A stretch of DNA of 64,000 nucleotides from Xiphias gladius (lineage: Eukaryota > Chordata > Actinopteri > Istiophoriformes > Xiphiidae). Each line of letters begins with the position of its first letter. Within the stretch, counting starts at the first letter, position 1. Of the stretch, positions 48,565-59,661 are shown piece after piece. Below the pieces are notes generated by a model that worked only from the letters and a program-made list of their open reading frames with translations, did no database searches and was not told the DNA's origin. Both the position numbers and the translations under genes were made by a program. The stretch lies in NCBI RefSeq assembly GCF_016859285.1, contig NC_053402.1, positions 22,453,056 through 22,517,055 on the forward strand, written 5' to 3'.

Positions 48565-48840
48565 CTCGTCATTAACTACACAGCTGTACCATACGGGGTT
48601 CAATCGCATATCAAAGTAAAAGCCTCATGAGCACCATTTCAAAGAAAGTCATGTCAGAAATGATTTCCATCATTTATTTTCTGTTTGGTTTTTTGTTTGT
48701 TTTTTTAACAAAAGTAAGGCGTTGCTTTCAGAAAAGCAGCAGTGAGAAAAACACAAATGTACCCTGAGTGGTATCGATCTTTTCATCCAAGTCTGAGCAA
48801 GAAAGCAAAGAAGTATTTCCCAAAATGTCAAACTGTTGTT
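48565..48840 (+). repeat. Repeat J copy 2 joined to GCTAAGC-type tail
   Basis: The first part matches 37785-37990. The last 90 bases (gtggtatcgatcttttcatc, atttcccaaaatgtcaaac) are the tail of the repeat type at 28500. It starts almost exactly where the Tc1 relic stops. Confidence 0.5.
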
Positions 48841-49284
48841 GAGACTCTGGATCCCCTGGCATGAAAGCTTATTTTCTTTGTCAGATTTCTGTTTAGTTTT
48901 ATTTATGGAATTTTTTTGCCGCTTAATTATTAATTTAACGCTAGTACAAAAACATATTGTTGGTATATTAATCTATATCATACGACGCAAACACATCTGC
49001 TGTAGCCGGAGATCCTATCTGTCCTCTTTGCTGTACCTGTATCCCTTCGCACTGTTCAATCCCTTGACCCTTGATGTGATTATCAGGTAATCAGGCTGCA
49101 CCCGTCCTGGCTGGCAAAGTCTGCACCGCCAACGCATTTCACACCATGCGTCATCTTTCACAATTTCAAACTTGTTATTGACCAGATGATTAATCGAGAA
49201 CCGGGCAAATGATCCTTAGTTTCGGCCCTAGGGTAGAAAATTTTAAGGATTCAGCAGTTTGGATACATCATATTGGTTTTACTT

Positions 49285-49622
49285 TGGTAGATTAGGGCTG
49301 AAACTAACTGTTTTTTTTATTATCGATTAAGATGCCAATGATTTCCTCAGTTAATTGATAATTATTTGGTCCATAAAAATGTCATAAAATAGTGATCACA
49401 GTTTGCTAAAGCCTAAGATGATGATGTATCTATGACGTTGTCTATGTCTTATTTTGTCCAACCAACAGTCCCACTCCAAAGATATTCAGTTTAAAATGAT
49501 ACAAACCAGAGAAAAGGCATTTTTTGCTTGAAAAATGACTTATACAATTAACCGATTATCAATATAGGTGCTGGTGAATTTCCTGCCAATCGACTAATTG
49601 ATTAATCGATTAATTGTAACGG
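49285..49622. mobile_element. ATTAATCG-rich dispersed repeat, copy 4
   Basis: agggctgaaactaactg, ttgtccaaccaacagtccca, gatattcagtttaaaatgat and cgactaattgattaatcgat are clear landmarks. It appears close to full length. Confidence 0.6.
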
Positions 49623-49775
49623 TGGTTTCCTAGTCAAGCCACCTCCAGTTGTTCCCACAACAACCTGCGTTTTTGTGTGCGTCTGCACGTGCCACCCCTC
49701 ATTTTATAGCCGTGTGAGAAATTCTTGTCCCAAACCCTTAAAAAGTCGTACACAAACTTTTGGAGGGTTTGTGCA

Positions 49776-49782
<7 letters not shown>

Positions 49783-49808
<26 letters not shown>
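49783..49808. repeat. (GT)n microsatellite
   Basis: About 13 GT units. Confidence 0.95.
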
Positions 49809-49811
<3 letters not shown>

Positions 49812-50324
49812 TGTGGGCAGGTTGCTGAGGATCGCAGGCGCTCCCGAACCTGTTGCGGCCTCTTTTTCCGAATGAGTCAGCAGGTCGTTGAATAAATCAG
49901 GGACTCGTGGCTCGGCGCGGGAATACTGAACGACGACGCTGTTAATTTTTTTGACCTCCAAACTCAGCCTGTCCAGCCTGTCGCCCTGGGGGGGCAGTTG
50001 CCTATTATGAGGCCTACGAGGAGCGAAGACGGCTTCTCCTCGGGGCCTCGCTGAGCGAGGGCGAGGCAATAAACCCAGTGAATTCACACACAAAGCCTGG
50101 CATCCAATTCTGGCTCCAGTTTTAAGCTCCGCTGATCCTTTTCAGTCTCGTCCAGGTTCTCTATACGAGGTAGATGCCAATCTCAAGGGCTGAAGGAAAA
50201 AAAAACAAAACAAAACATCAGAGCAAGATGGAAGAACCCTGTGCAACTATCACTGTTTATCCTTTCTCCAAGTGAATTTTCAAGAGGAGGTGGACAACAA
50301 AAGCCCCTTTCGGGCACGAGCCTC

Positions 50325-50525
50325 TTTACATAAATATGAAGGCTATTTAATATGCCAATCTCATGTCTCCATAAGTGCCCACCAGTGTCACCAGTCTGAG
50401 TTGAAAGCCGTCAGATTGATGTAAAGGCTGCGACACGGCGTTAAACACGAACAGAGAGATGTTAATTGCACGTCTGTTCGCCTAATTAAGAGGGACAGAG
50501 CACTAAATTTATCACCTACGCACGA
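50325..50525. promoter_or_regulatory. Candidate conserved noncoding element
   Basis: Non-repetitive DNA with clustered homeodomain-like AATTA/TAAT cores (ggctatttaatatgccaatc, gttaattgcacgtc, cgcctaattaagaggg). The motif tvaattgcacgtc recurs at about 58468. Only a comparison with other fish could confirm it. Confidence 0.25.
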
Positions 50526-50694
50526 ACGTCTACTCTAAAAGAAAATAAAAATCAGTCCAACAAACTGAGACACTTTGAATGAGCCAAGTTTATGTGGTCG
50601 GGGAGATGTTAGATAGAAATAATTTGTCCGTTCGTAGCCTGGAACAACAGACCAGCTTTCTCCCTACGTACTGTAGATTTAGAGCTTTAAGAGA

Positions 50695-50905
50695 TTAGTC
50701 CATTAATCGATTAGACGATCAAAAGCAAATGAACTGGCAACTATTTTGATAATCAAGTAATTGTTTCAGTGATTTTTTTTTTTTTTTAAGCAGAAAAGCC
50801 AAACATTGGTTGGTTTCATGCTTCTGAACTGTGACGATTTGATGCTGTGAGGTCTGAAAATGTGACCTTGGGCTGGAGGAAATTCTAAAGGGAATTTTTC
50901 ATTGC
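50695..50905 (-). mobile_element. ATTAATCG-rich dispersed repeat, copy 5
   Basis: gagattagtccattaatcga, gcaactattttgataatca and agccaaacattggttgg. A long A-run (50926-50942) follows. Confidence 0.55.
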
Positions 50906-51029
50906 TTTCTGAATGAATGTTCTCAAAAAAAAAAAAAAAAAAGGTAGATTTACTGAATACAAAAACGACATTTCGTCTCTACGTCTTCCATCAGTTGACG
51001 TTCAGCGTGTGTTACTCCCAGGTTGAGCC

Positions 51030-51053
51030 AATCAATCAATCAATCAATCAATC
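51030..51053. repeat. (AATC)n microsatellite
   Basis: Six tandem AATC units. Confidence 0.9.
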
Positions 51054-52304
51054 GTGTCAACAGAGGCCACGTTCACGACGACCTCATGCCGTGACTGCCC
51101 CTTCTGGGGCGAAGCAGGGGTGAATGTCGGATCATCGGTTACGGAAAGTTATAGTACGGGTCGGACACAGACCCCCAGCCCATCCAACATCGGGAAGGTC
51201 TTTGGGGAGGGGGGTTTCTGAAGCTATCCCTTCATGTGACAAGCAGCTCGGATGGAGTCTAAAGCGTGCTCAAGAAAAACTGCGCTCATGAATCCCCGTG
51301 AAACAGCAGATAGACGTTTTTACACTTCAGTTTATTGGCTTATGAACAATAAATACAAAGCAGATTTTTGTACGGATTTAACAAACAAGATACAACATGT
51401 TAATTAGTGAGCTCTAGAGGCGCTGTCATATATCGTTGCCTTTCGACGTGGCCTGGCTGGATGTCTCCTACCCACATCTTACGAAGCTCCAGAACCGGCC
51501 GGAGGAACCAAAAACTACATGATTTGTTTTACGTTTTGAATTGTTTTCGTGCCATTTTGAAGTTGCCAGGGTATATTTTCTTTTTATTTGTGGTGTGTAC
51601 GTTGGCCCCACACTGACAGTAGAACCCGCAGGTCTGATGCCGAAGCGATGACAGAAGGACATACACAACAGATGACGTGCAAATTCACGAAACTCAAAGG
51701 AACCACCACTGTTTTATTTTAGGTTTAATGTGAGTTACGTCTGCCCTCGAGCAGCAGCTGAATAAATCCGAGTCCGCTTTCTTAAACCTCCACCCAGCAG
51801 CGTGGATTCTAGAGAGCAGCAAGCTGAAAGGCCGTTTGCTGCACATTTAGCGTCGTTTTCATACTCAACGGCGAAGCGCAAACGCACCGCCTCGGGAAAA
51901 ACCCGCGTGGAAATTTAAGAGCGTTCGTAAAAGCGCTCGAATAAAACTATCTTAAGTTGTACCATCGTTATCAGGAAACAGGGGGCGAAAGAAGCCGTAA
52001 GAAAATTTTAGGTAAACGACAGAAAAAGCCATCACTTTAACAGGTTGGTGAAGCCAGAAATGTTACATATTTCAGGTCTGAAAAGGGATAAAGGGAAAAA
52101 AAACACCTCAGTCTGTTTGAGTGTAGCTACACATGGTAACACTGTTTTTACTAGACACTGCTTTTTTTTGTTTTCACTTTAACAGGGCACCAGATCATGA
52201 GATTTGCTGGTTCATTGTCTTTTTGACCTTGTAAAAGGCAATTTAGCCTGAAATTATGCCTTAGTTTGAGCTGATTAACTTTCCATCTATGGCGACTGTG
52301 TATC

Positions 52305-52308
<4 letters not shown>

Positions 52309-52363
<55 letters not shown>
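52309..52363. repeat. (GT)n microsatellite
   Basis: About 27 uninterrupted GT units. Confidence 0.95.
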
Positions 52364-52364
<1 letters not shown>

Positions 52365-53567
52365 GATAAGTTTAAATTTGTGTCTGCTTCACTTTGTGGA
52401 TGGAGAGATGACGGCATAATGCTGCCATTAGTGTGTGAACGCATTATAACCAGGATCCCACATTGAATCATATCTGAGTCGTTTGGCTTCATAGCCTTTT
52501 TTTTTTTTTTTTTTAATTTCTGGATGTCAAATGTAAAAATGAAAATAAAATGCAGCATAAAAACGCAGCAGAAGTGGCTTCACATTGAGGAGACAAGATG
52601 TTGTTTTGCTCCTCTGAGCCGGGCAGAACAAATCGTTGTCAGATGGTAATCACACTCGCACCGCCATAAACACAGTGGGAAACATGAAACCAGAAAAAAA
52701 AAGTGTTTTCTCCCACAAACAGAAATGACTGTAACAAGAAAAAAAACCAACAAAAAAATCAGGATTCAATTCTCCGAACGAGACATGGTGGCTCACAGTC
52801 CACATATGAAAATGAATGATGACAAATGAATCCTAACAAAACTGAAACACAGATGTTAGTACTCATTGACATGTGTCCTAAAATACTGATTTCAGCTTAA
52901 GGGACAAATTTAGGTCCATTATCCTCAAAATGGCGCTGAAATATTTTAAGAACATGAAACGGTTAAACCTGTTTACTTTTAGTGACTGAGAAGTTCCGGC
53001 CATCAGCGCCGAAACATCCACCGTCATTATACAAATAAAAAAATTACCGAGACTGATGGGACGGCGGAGCCAAAACGAGCAACTTTACGTTTTGGCCCTT
53101 AACAGCTTGAACAAACTGAGAAGTTGTATCGTAGCGATTATGGGCTTCCAGGATCAAAACAACTGCCGACGAGGCCCAACAGAGGAAAAAAAAAAAAATC
53201 ATTCAGGACAACCTAAAGGGTGTTCAAGCCGGGGGGAGTTCGCTTTCAGCAGCTCCAGTTTATTTGGTGTTACTTTTTTATCCAGTGTGATAAGAGTTAT
53301 CTACGGCCTTCTGTGTTATAGCAAACTCAGTTGCTCAGATATTGGAGTAAAACGGAGTTCACATTCAGATCCTGGTCTTAATTTCGGCCAGATGTCTAAT
53401 GTCTAGGGGTTGATGGTTATTGCTATAGTTTGTTTATTTTGTCATAATTGTTATTTTATGCTTTAAGTTCAAACTTTATTAATTCCAGAAGTTAAATTTC
53501 CGTCACGGTATTGCAAGATGAAGACCAGAGGGGCAGATAGGAACAGGGTAGGATGACAAAAAACACT

Positions 53568-53872
53568 AGAGCTGCAAGGATTGGTCGATTAGTCGATCGA
53601 TAGAAAATTGGTCAGCAACTGTTTTGACAACCGATGGTTCCAGGTTCTTAAATGTGAAAACTTGCTGCTTTTCCTGGTCTTGCGTTATAGAAATTTGGAT
53701 ATTTTTGGGCTCTTGGACTGTTGATCAGGCAAAACAAGACATTTTAAGATGTCGCCTTGTTCCAAGTGCAGAATATAGTGATAAGGTATTTTTCACTGTT
53801 AACAATTAATCCATTGATTGAAAATATAAGTAACAGGTTGATCGATACACACAAAAATCTTAGTTGCAGGCA
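53568..53872 (+). mobile_element. ATTAATCG-rich dispersed repeat, copy 6
   Basis: agagctgcaaggattggtcg, gattagtcgatcgatagaaa, ttgggctcttggactgttga and ggttgatcgatacac. It is near full length. Confidence 0.6.
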
Positions 53873-54133
53873 TAAGTACATGTAAAGTACTGCAAAAAAA
53901 AAAACAATGGACGAAATATATGTTCATATTTAAGATGAAACCCACTACACGGCCCATTATAAAATCCTACTCCTCTAAAAGTATTATGAGGGCCATGCCA
54001 AATAATAAAATAGAGTTGCAAAAAGAAAAAAAGAGACAGATACTACAACCTTATCTGCTCGTTATAAATCATCTACACGAGTTTAACTATAAATAATTAT
54101 TTAAAGTCTCAATTTATTATAATGTATGCATGC

Positions 54134-54135
<2 letters not shown>

Positions 54136-54190
<55 letters not shown>
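54136..54190. repeat. (CA)n microsatellite
   Basis: About 27 CA units. Confidence 0.95.
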
Positions 54191-54192
<2 letters not shown>

Positions 54193-54439
54193 TTAGGTTA
54201 CTGTGCCAATTTTCTTAATTATGTTCAGTAGCGAGGTGAATTTTACTGGTGTGGAAACGAGTGTAGGGCGTTAGTCTGTCTCTCTCAATGAAGCCCATGT
54301 TCCTTTGGGTATTTAGGCTTCATTGAAACAGAAAGGCAGATTTTTCTTTTTCTCCTTTTTTCACGATGCCAAACCCCCTTAAAACGCTTTCAGGTGCTTA
54401 TTAAGGGAGAATAAATTCTACCTTCGCTCTTACAACCGC

Positions 54440-54496
54440 TGTGATCCGTAAATTTCCCCTTTGGGATTAATAAAGTACTTCCATCCATCTATCTTT
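54440..54496 (+). mobile_element. LINE/SINE 3' tail fragment
   Basis: aaatttcccctttgggatta then ataaagtacttcc and an ATCC/ATCT tail is the typical 3' terminus of fish L2-like LINEs and their partner SINEs. Confidence 0.5.
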
Positions 54497-54898
54497 AATC
54501 AGTGCAATTTCTCTGGCTACGTACTCTCTGAAAAATATCCCTGAGGCACTAAACGACTGTAAAGAGACACAAAACGACTGAACGGAGATGCAGAATGAGG
54601 ACAGACATGCAAAATAAATAAATAAATCAAAACCCCACAGACACACAAAACTACCTTCGTTTACTACACTGGATAAATAATGTAACCATTAAGTCAAAGC
54701 TTTAAATGAGTCCTGACGCATTTTTACTCATTTTTCAAACACGCCCCCCCCCCTTTTGAATGCCTCGACCCCCCCCCCCCGAGTCAAAAGTTCCTAAGAC
54801 CGCCCCTGGCAGTGGTACTTAGCATTTGAGAGGAAACTGTGTCCACTCTGTTGGTTTTTTGTTGTTGTTAGGAAAAAATAAAAATAAAAAAAACATCC

Positions 54899-54920
54899 AC
54901 ACACACACACACACACACAC
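54899..54920. repeat. (CA)n microsatellite
   Basis: About 11 CA units next to the CpG-rich segment. Confidence 0.95.
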
Positions 54921-55052
54921 TCTGTGTGCACAGATGCGGGGACAGACACGCTGACAACCTGCTGTTTCCCAGCCACTGTCGGCACAAGTCCAGCCGGTCC
55001 CATGGTCCACAAACACGAGCCGAAAACGCGCAAATGTGGTCTCACAACTTAC

Positions 55053-55330
55053 CTGAATGATGAGAGTTTTTCACACCGCTGTCCCCCCCGAGCCCGTCCC
55101 CGTCCGGCGATTCAGGATCTACTGGCGAAACAACGCGAGAAGAGCCGCTGCACTTGGGCTATTCCCCGCCGGGATGCGTTTTCCTCCTCGTCCTCGTAAG
55201 ACAGACCGCCTCCGGTCCTCCGCCGGGTGCTGCTCGGCGAGTTTTGCCTCCCGTCTGTTCCCGAACTGGACTGATGCGCCGAAAGTCACCGGATCCGCAT
55301 TATAACAGTGGCGCAGGTCGCGCAGTCTCT
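55053..55330 (-). promoter_or_regulatory. CpG-rich segment, candidate sstr3 promoter and first exon
   Basis: This stretch is much richer in C+G and CpG than the DNA around it. On the minus strand it ends in a perfect donor consensus (CAG/GTAAGT at 55053/55052). Overlapping open frames on both strands look like composition effects, not genes. It is the best candidate for the noncoding first exon of sstr3, or for the promoter of an unseen gene. Confidence 0.4.
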
Positions 55331-55407
55331 AGCTTGTAACTAGGTAACAGCTCTGCCTGCTGCACCGAGTCAAGTAGGAGGTGTTGAAATCCTATGGTGT
55401 GTGTTTG

Positions 55408-55408
<1 letters not shown>

Positions 55409-55452
<44 letters not shown>

Positions 55453-55481
55453 ACAGAAGTAAACACACACACACACACACA
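55409..55481. repeat. (TG)n followed by (AC)n microsatellites
   Basis: TG repeats at 55409-55450 and AC repeats at about 55463-55481 could fold back on each other. Confidence 0.9.
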
Positions 55482-55894
55482 TCCTACCTCACCAACAGTA
55501 GCGGACTGGTTGGACCACTATTTCTAGTCATTTCGAAAAAACAAACAAACCAAAAAACAAAAAAGAAATACAATTTTATTTATTTATTTATTTTTAAATT
55601 CAAGGTCCTTTTTCATGAGTTCAAAAACCGATTTTTGTAAGGAGGGGGCTTGCAGCCATTTGGCCGCCATGACCTGATGGTCCCCAAGGTGGTCCCAAAG
55701 GTGGTCCCAACTTTTACATTGGACGGCGGCCGAAGGAAAAAGCTCCTAGAATAAGAGCGAAGCGGTCCCTCAGTGTGTTAGAGGACTTCTGGGAAGCTCT
55801 GAGGTCTGACTAATAAATGTAGCATCACAACGTCACAAGAGGAAGAGATGGTACATAGGAACAGGATACAGATTTAAATAAATAAATAAATTTT

Positions 55895-56085
55895 AATATT
55901 TTTGGGGTTCGGACTGTTGATCAGGCAAAACACTGGAGATGTCGTCTTGTTCAAGTGGAGAATATTGTGATGGGTATTTTTCGCCGTATTCTTTTTTTTT
56001 TTTACGGACCTAATAATTAAATTGATTAATCGAGAAAAATCACTAGCAAGTTAATCAATAATGAAGGAAATCATTAGTTGCAGCA
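55895..56085 (+). mobile_element. ATTAATCG-rich dispersed repeat, copy 7 (partial)
   Basis: gttcggactgttgatcaggc, aattgattaatcgagaaa and aagttaatcaataatgaagg. Confidence 0.5.
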
Positions 56086-56089
56086 TGTT

Positions 56090-56837
56090 AGAGGACCGCT
56101 CCGAAGATCTGAAGCTCAGAATTTACGAGGCTCAGTGAATTTTGAGGTTCCAACACCCAAAGGGAAGACTCAAAGGCTCCAAGAAATACAGCTCATAACT
56201 GTCTGACCAAACACTCAGGGTTTTTTGTTTTTTTTATAAGGTTCTGGGTTCAATCCCCAGTTAACTTTGTGGATTTCGAAGCCCTACTCTTAAAGGACAG
56301 ACACAAAAGGTCTAAGAAAAACTGCTCAGTAGTCCTGATCAGATGGCTCAAGGAGAAGTTTTGAAATCAGGGATTGGATTATTGTGATGTTCACTAAATT
56401 TTGTAGTCCAAAAGGGAGGCTCCAAGAAACTAAGCACAAGTGCGGACCCTTCTTGAGTTATTAAGGCATGGGTTCAATCCTCAGATGCAGCACTTAATTT
56501 TAACTTAAATCCGACATCTAAAGTTAACACTCAGAGGCTGTAACAAACATTGGCCGTGTCTTTTTACAACTGAGGAATCCCACAAAGTTTTGAGGATAGG
56601 GGTTTGATCCTGATGAGACTCGATGAATTTTAAGTCCAAAACCCAAAGCGAAGACTGAAAAGCGCTCAGAGAGAAGCACCCAGTGTGAAAGGGACTTGGT
56701 AGCGCGCCGGGTTTGTTTACGACCGTAAGGCGCTAGTTGGTGCAGTGTCCGGTTCGAATCCCGCCTGTTTGTACCGGTACCCTCTGCAGGGGGGACTGGT
56801 TTTGACTGCATCAAAACCAGTCCCCCCTGCAGAGGGT
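56090..56837 (+). repeat. tRNA-like box B array ending in a hairpin
   Basis: Degenerate repeated modules each carry a RNA polymerase III box B-like motif: ggttcaatccc (56247-56257), ggttcaatcct (56471-56481), ggtttgatcct (56601-56611) and GGTTCGAATCC (56751-56761). Between them phrases such as gaattttgaggttccaacac, cccaaagggaagactcaaag and ggctccaagaaa recur in altered form. The last module (tagcgcgccgggtttg to the box B) looks most like a tRNA-derived SINE head. Confidence 0.55.
56779..56837. repeat. Perfect 25-bp inverted repeat
   Basis: Arm 56779-56803 (accctctgcagggggg, then actggtttt) is exactly complementary to 56813-56837, with a 9-base loop. It starts 17 bases after the box B at 56751. 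Confidence 0.9.
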
Positions 56838-58050
56838 GAGGAGGTGGACTGTGGCCAGCTCCCGATCTCCAGAGAGATAGAAAGCAGGGGATTATGTGAA
56901 GAAGATTTCACACCAGACAGTTGAAATCTCTCAGAAGACAAGTCACCGCAAGCGGCAAACCATTTCTTGTACCTGCAGGGAGTTTTGTGTTAACAGAAAG
57001 ATAACAGTTTTTATGTTATTAAACAGTTTGACCCAGATTTTGCTATCATTTTAAAACTCTTCTCTTCGACAAATCCCTTTAGGAAAAGAGACTGTTTCTG
57101 GCTTACTTAATTCTGCAATTAAAGTTGCTTCCTCTCATGTTGGACTGAGGGCAGACTGGACGCTACAATGACTCACTGCCACAAAGTGTTATCAAGGGAC
57201 AGGTCTAGCTGGTTAGCATGCTAACTTCAGTAGAAGAAAAGAAGTGATAGAAACAGAAGCAAAACGAGCGTTAACGTTTGTGTTTCTTTCCACCTCTGGA
57301 GACGGCTCGTGGCGAGTAAAGGAATGAAGTTTGATGCCGAACTCGCAACGTTTCTTCTAGACTGGTAAGTAAACAGCCGTTGATGCTAACGTTAGCTGTG
57401 CAGCGATAGCAAAAACTTACATATAGAAGCTTTGAGAGGAACGCAGTAAAACATGTTTAATGTACAAGCTGCCATTAGGATAAGTCTAAACAAAATCAGA
57501 TTACTTCAGGTTGTTGTTACATAATGTCCTCATGCAATATTTGATGTCTACTCTGTGTTCTCACAAATGATGTTTTATAATTTGGATCTTGAAAAAGCAA
57601 TAAAACAGCAATGAAGATATCATATGTGCATCAAAGGTTCATCAGGTTGCTGAAATTCGAGGTTAAATTTTTTTTAGTTGATAAATAAGAGAAGACATGT
57701 TTTATTTTAGACGGCTTCATGTCTGTAAAATACCCCCAACATACACGGAGACTGCAGCTTTGTTTCTGAAGCTCTGGCTGATTGGTGCCACGGGTCCCGT
57801 AAAGCAGATGTGCCATCAGCATTTTTCTTTCGGGTGTATGGATTGAGCAACAGTGGTGCAAAAGATCAATAGACTGTTATGTTGCCAAAGTTGCCCCCAC
57901 CCTGACACCCTATTACCACTTCTGCCATGCTTTCACAAACCAAACCGTTCTCTGCCATAAAGGATTCTTCTCCCACCAAGGAGGCCTTCACTGTCGTTAA
58001 AATGGCCATGACAACGTGGATGATCAGTCCATCTGTTGTTGCAACAGTTT

Positions 58051-58052
<2 letters not shown>
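56838..58052. other. No gene seen
   Basis: Intergenic or intronic DNA without coding signal; ordinary A/T-rich composition. Confidence 0.4.

Positions 58053-58053
<1 letters not shown>

Positions 58054-58108
<55 letters not shown>
58054..58108. repeat. (TG)n microsatellite
   Basis: About 27 TG units. Confidence 0.95.
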
Positions 58109-58109
<1 letters not shown>

Positions 58110-58201
58110 ACACGCACGCATGGCCTATCTGGTGAAGATAAAATTTGACGTGAAAAACACATTACACAAGTGTGTCCCTGAAATTAAATCTTGAATCACA
58201 T

Positions 58202-58235
58202 GGATTCACACATGGAATATTCCATGTGTGAATCC
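58202..58235. repeat. Perfect 34-bp palindrome
   Basis: Arm GGATTCACACATGGAAT (58202-58218) is followed with no spacer by its exact reverse complement (58219-58235). Confidence 0.93.
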
Positions 58236-59310
58236 TGAATTAGGACAGTCAACACTCAATAAACCGGATGAATGTGATATTTGGGGCCAGTTCATGTTGA
58301 GCTGAGTCCTCATTATGTCCCACGTCTTGTCACAGAGTTTGTAAAACGTGTCTTTTTGTAATCTGCATGGATTTAATGTACGCAAAACAAGAAGCAGTGA
58401 CGACTTTTTAAAGAAATGGATTTCAGCTTTTGTCCCCCTCCTTATAATGAACAGCTCAGAATTGAAATTAATTGCACGTCTCCTTTGAATTGGCTGCGAT
58501 CAATATTTTTATATTAACAGTGGGTCACGTGACTTAAATGTGAAAGGACTCACTTATAGCGATTTAACCTACGGAGAATTATCGCCAGAAACCCGCAGCT
58601 CCCCTCGGCTTTTACGGAGATTTATAGGGAGTTTTAGTTCATTCACCGCAACTTCACGGTTTTAGTTCACTCTCACTGCTCTCATAGTTTTTTTTTTCAA
58701 CCTCAGAAGGCGGCTGTAGGGGGCTGTTATTGCATCAATAGCATTTGGAAGTGTGTATGGAGAGTTGTGAAACTGTATCTCAACCTGTATGTGTGTGTGT
58801 AGGAGTCTGTAAATGATTTTTAAATGTATAAAGGAACCTGCAAGAGTGTATTCAGGTTTGCAAGTGTGCTGAGATTTGTGAATGTGTGAAAGAAACCGTA
58901 AAGTGTACGCGAATATGTAAATGCAAATAAGATTTGTACATGTGTAAAATGCACTCAGAGAAACTGAATGTAAATATCCTTTTAGCATGAGTGAAAACCG
59001 TAAACATTTTCGTTTCAATTGCTGGAAAAACCGATAATTCCTCATTTCCACCTCAGGTATGTCTCTCAATTGGCTGTCATTCTGCAAGGGCAAAGAAAAA
59101 CCCTGAGCTACAGACAGATCACCTCACGCATGTACAAATCTCAGGCACGGCAGGGGTGTATAGCAAAGGGTCACGCCTAATAATCTGAATATGTATTTTC
59201 ACACATAGAGAACACACATAGAGATTTAGATACAGTTTTGCAAATAATATTTCTTATTTATTTGACCCCAAAAAGCTGTTTTCCAGGGAAAAAGCTGTAA
59301 AAAAAAACAA
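58236..59310. other. No gene seen
   Basis: Contains an A/T-rich, ATTAATTGCACGTC-bearing stretch (58425-58530) and a region of short repeated TGTGAA/TGTAAA phrases (58750-58980). No coding signal. Confidence 0.35.
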
Positions 59311-59314
59311 AAAA

Positions 59315-59520
59315 AACCACCCCCACTGCCCACTACCTGCTCAGCAGCAAAAAGCAGACAGACAGCTGGTGAACATAGTGGAGCATTTAGCAGCTAAAGA
59401 GCCATTTATTTCCCTCGGGAGCTGGTGGAGACCAAAAACAGAGCGGGAAGAGAGGGAATATAGGACTTTCATTCATCAGGTGAAACAAACACGACAACAA
59501 ATGAATGATTATGTTGCTCT
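59315..59520 (+). repeat. Dispersed repeat F, copy 2
   Basis: cccactacctgctcagcag, agctggtgaacatagtggag, catttagcagctaaagagc and gctggtggagaccaaaaac align with 45820-46015. Confidence 0.65.
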
Positions 59521-59661
59521 GCGTCTGCTGAATGTGTAAATAGACCTTTTTCACAGCAGACATTTTGACTTGTCACAGCAGTTTATTAAGATGAGGTTTT
59601 GGTCCTCAGACCTTCATTCGGTCGTCGGCGTCGTCTTAATATAACCCTGTCTAAAAATTAC

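Larger units (their letters stand above)
35206..55053 (-). other. Putative 5' UTR intron of sstr3 (about 20 kb)
   Basis: A good acceptor (tttcttccaccag/AACAG) lies at 35211/35210 upstream of the sstr3 ATG. The best matching minus-strand donor seen in a CpG-rich setting is CAG/GTAAGT with exon end at 55053. The pairing is not proven and the true donor could lie elsewhere. The interval holds repeats listed separately and one orphan exon-like segment at 45.5 kb. Confidence 0.3.

Noticed and set aside
55057..55339. Arg/Pro-rich plus-strand frames.
   Set aside because: They overlap each other in several frames in a CpG-rich segment, better explained as a promoter or first exon.
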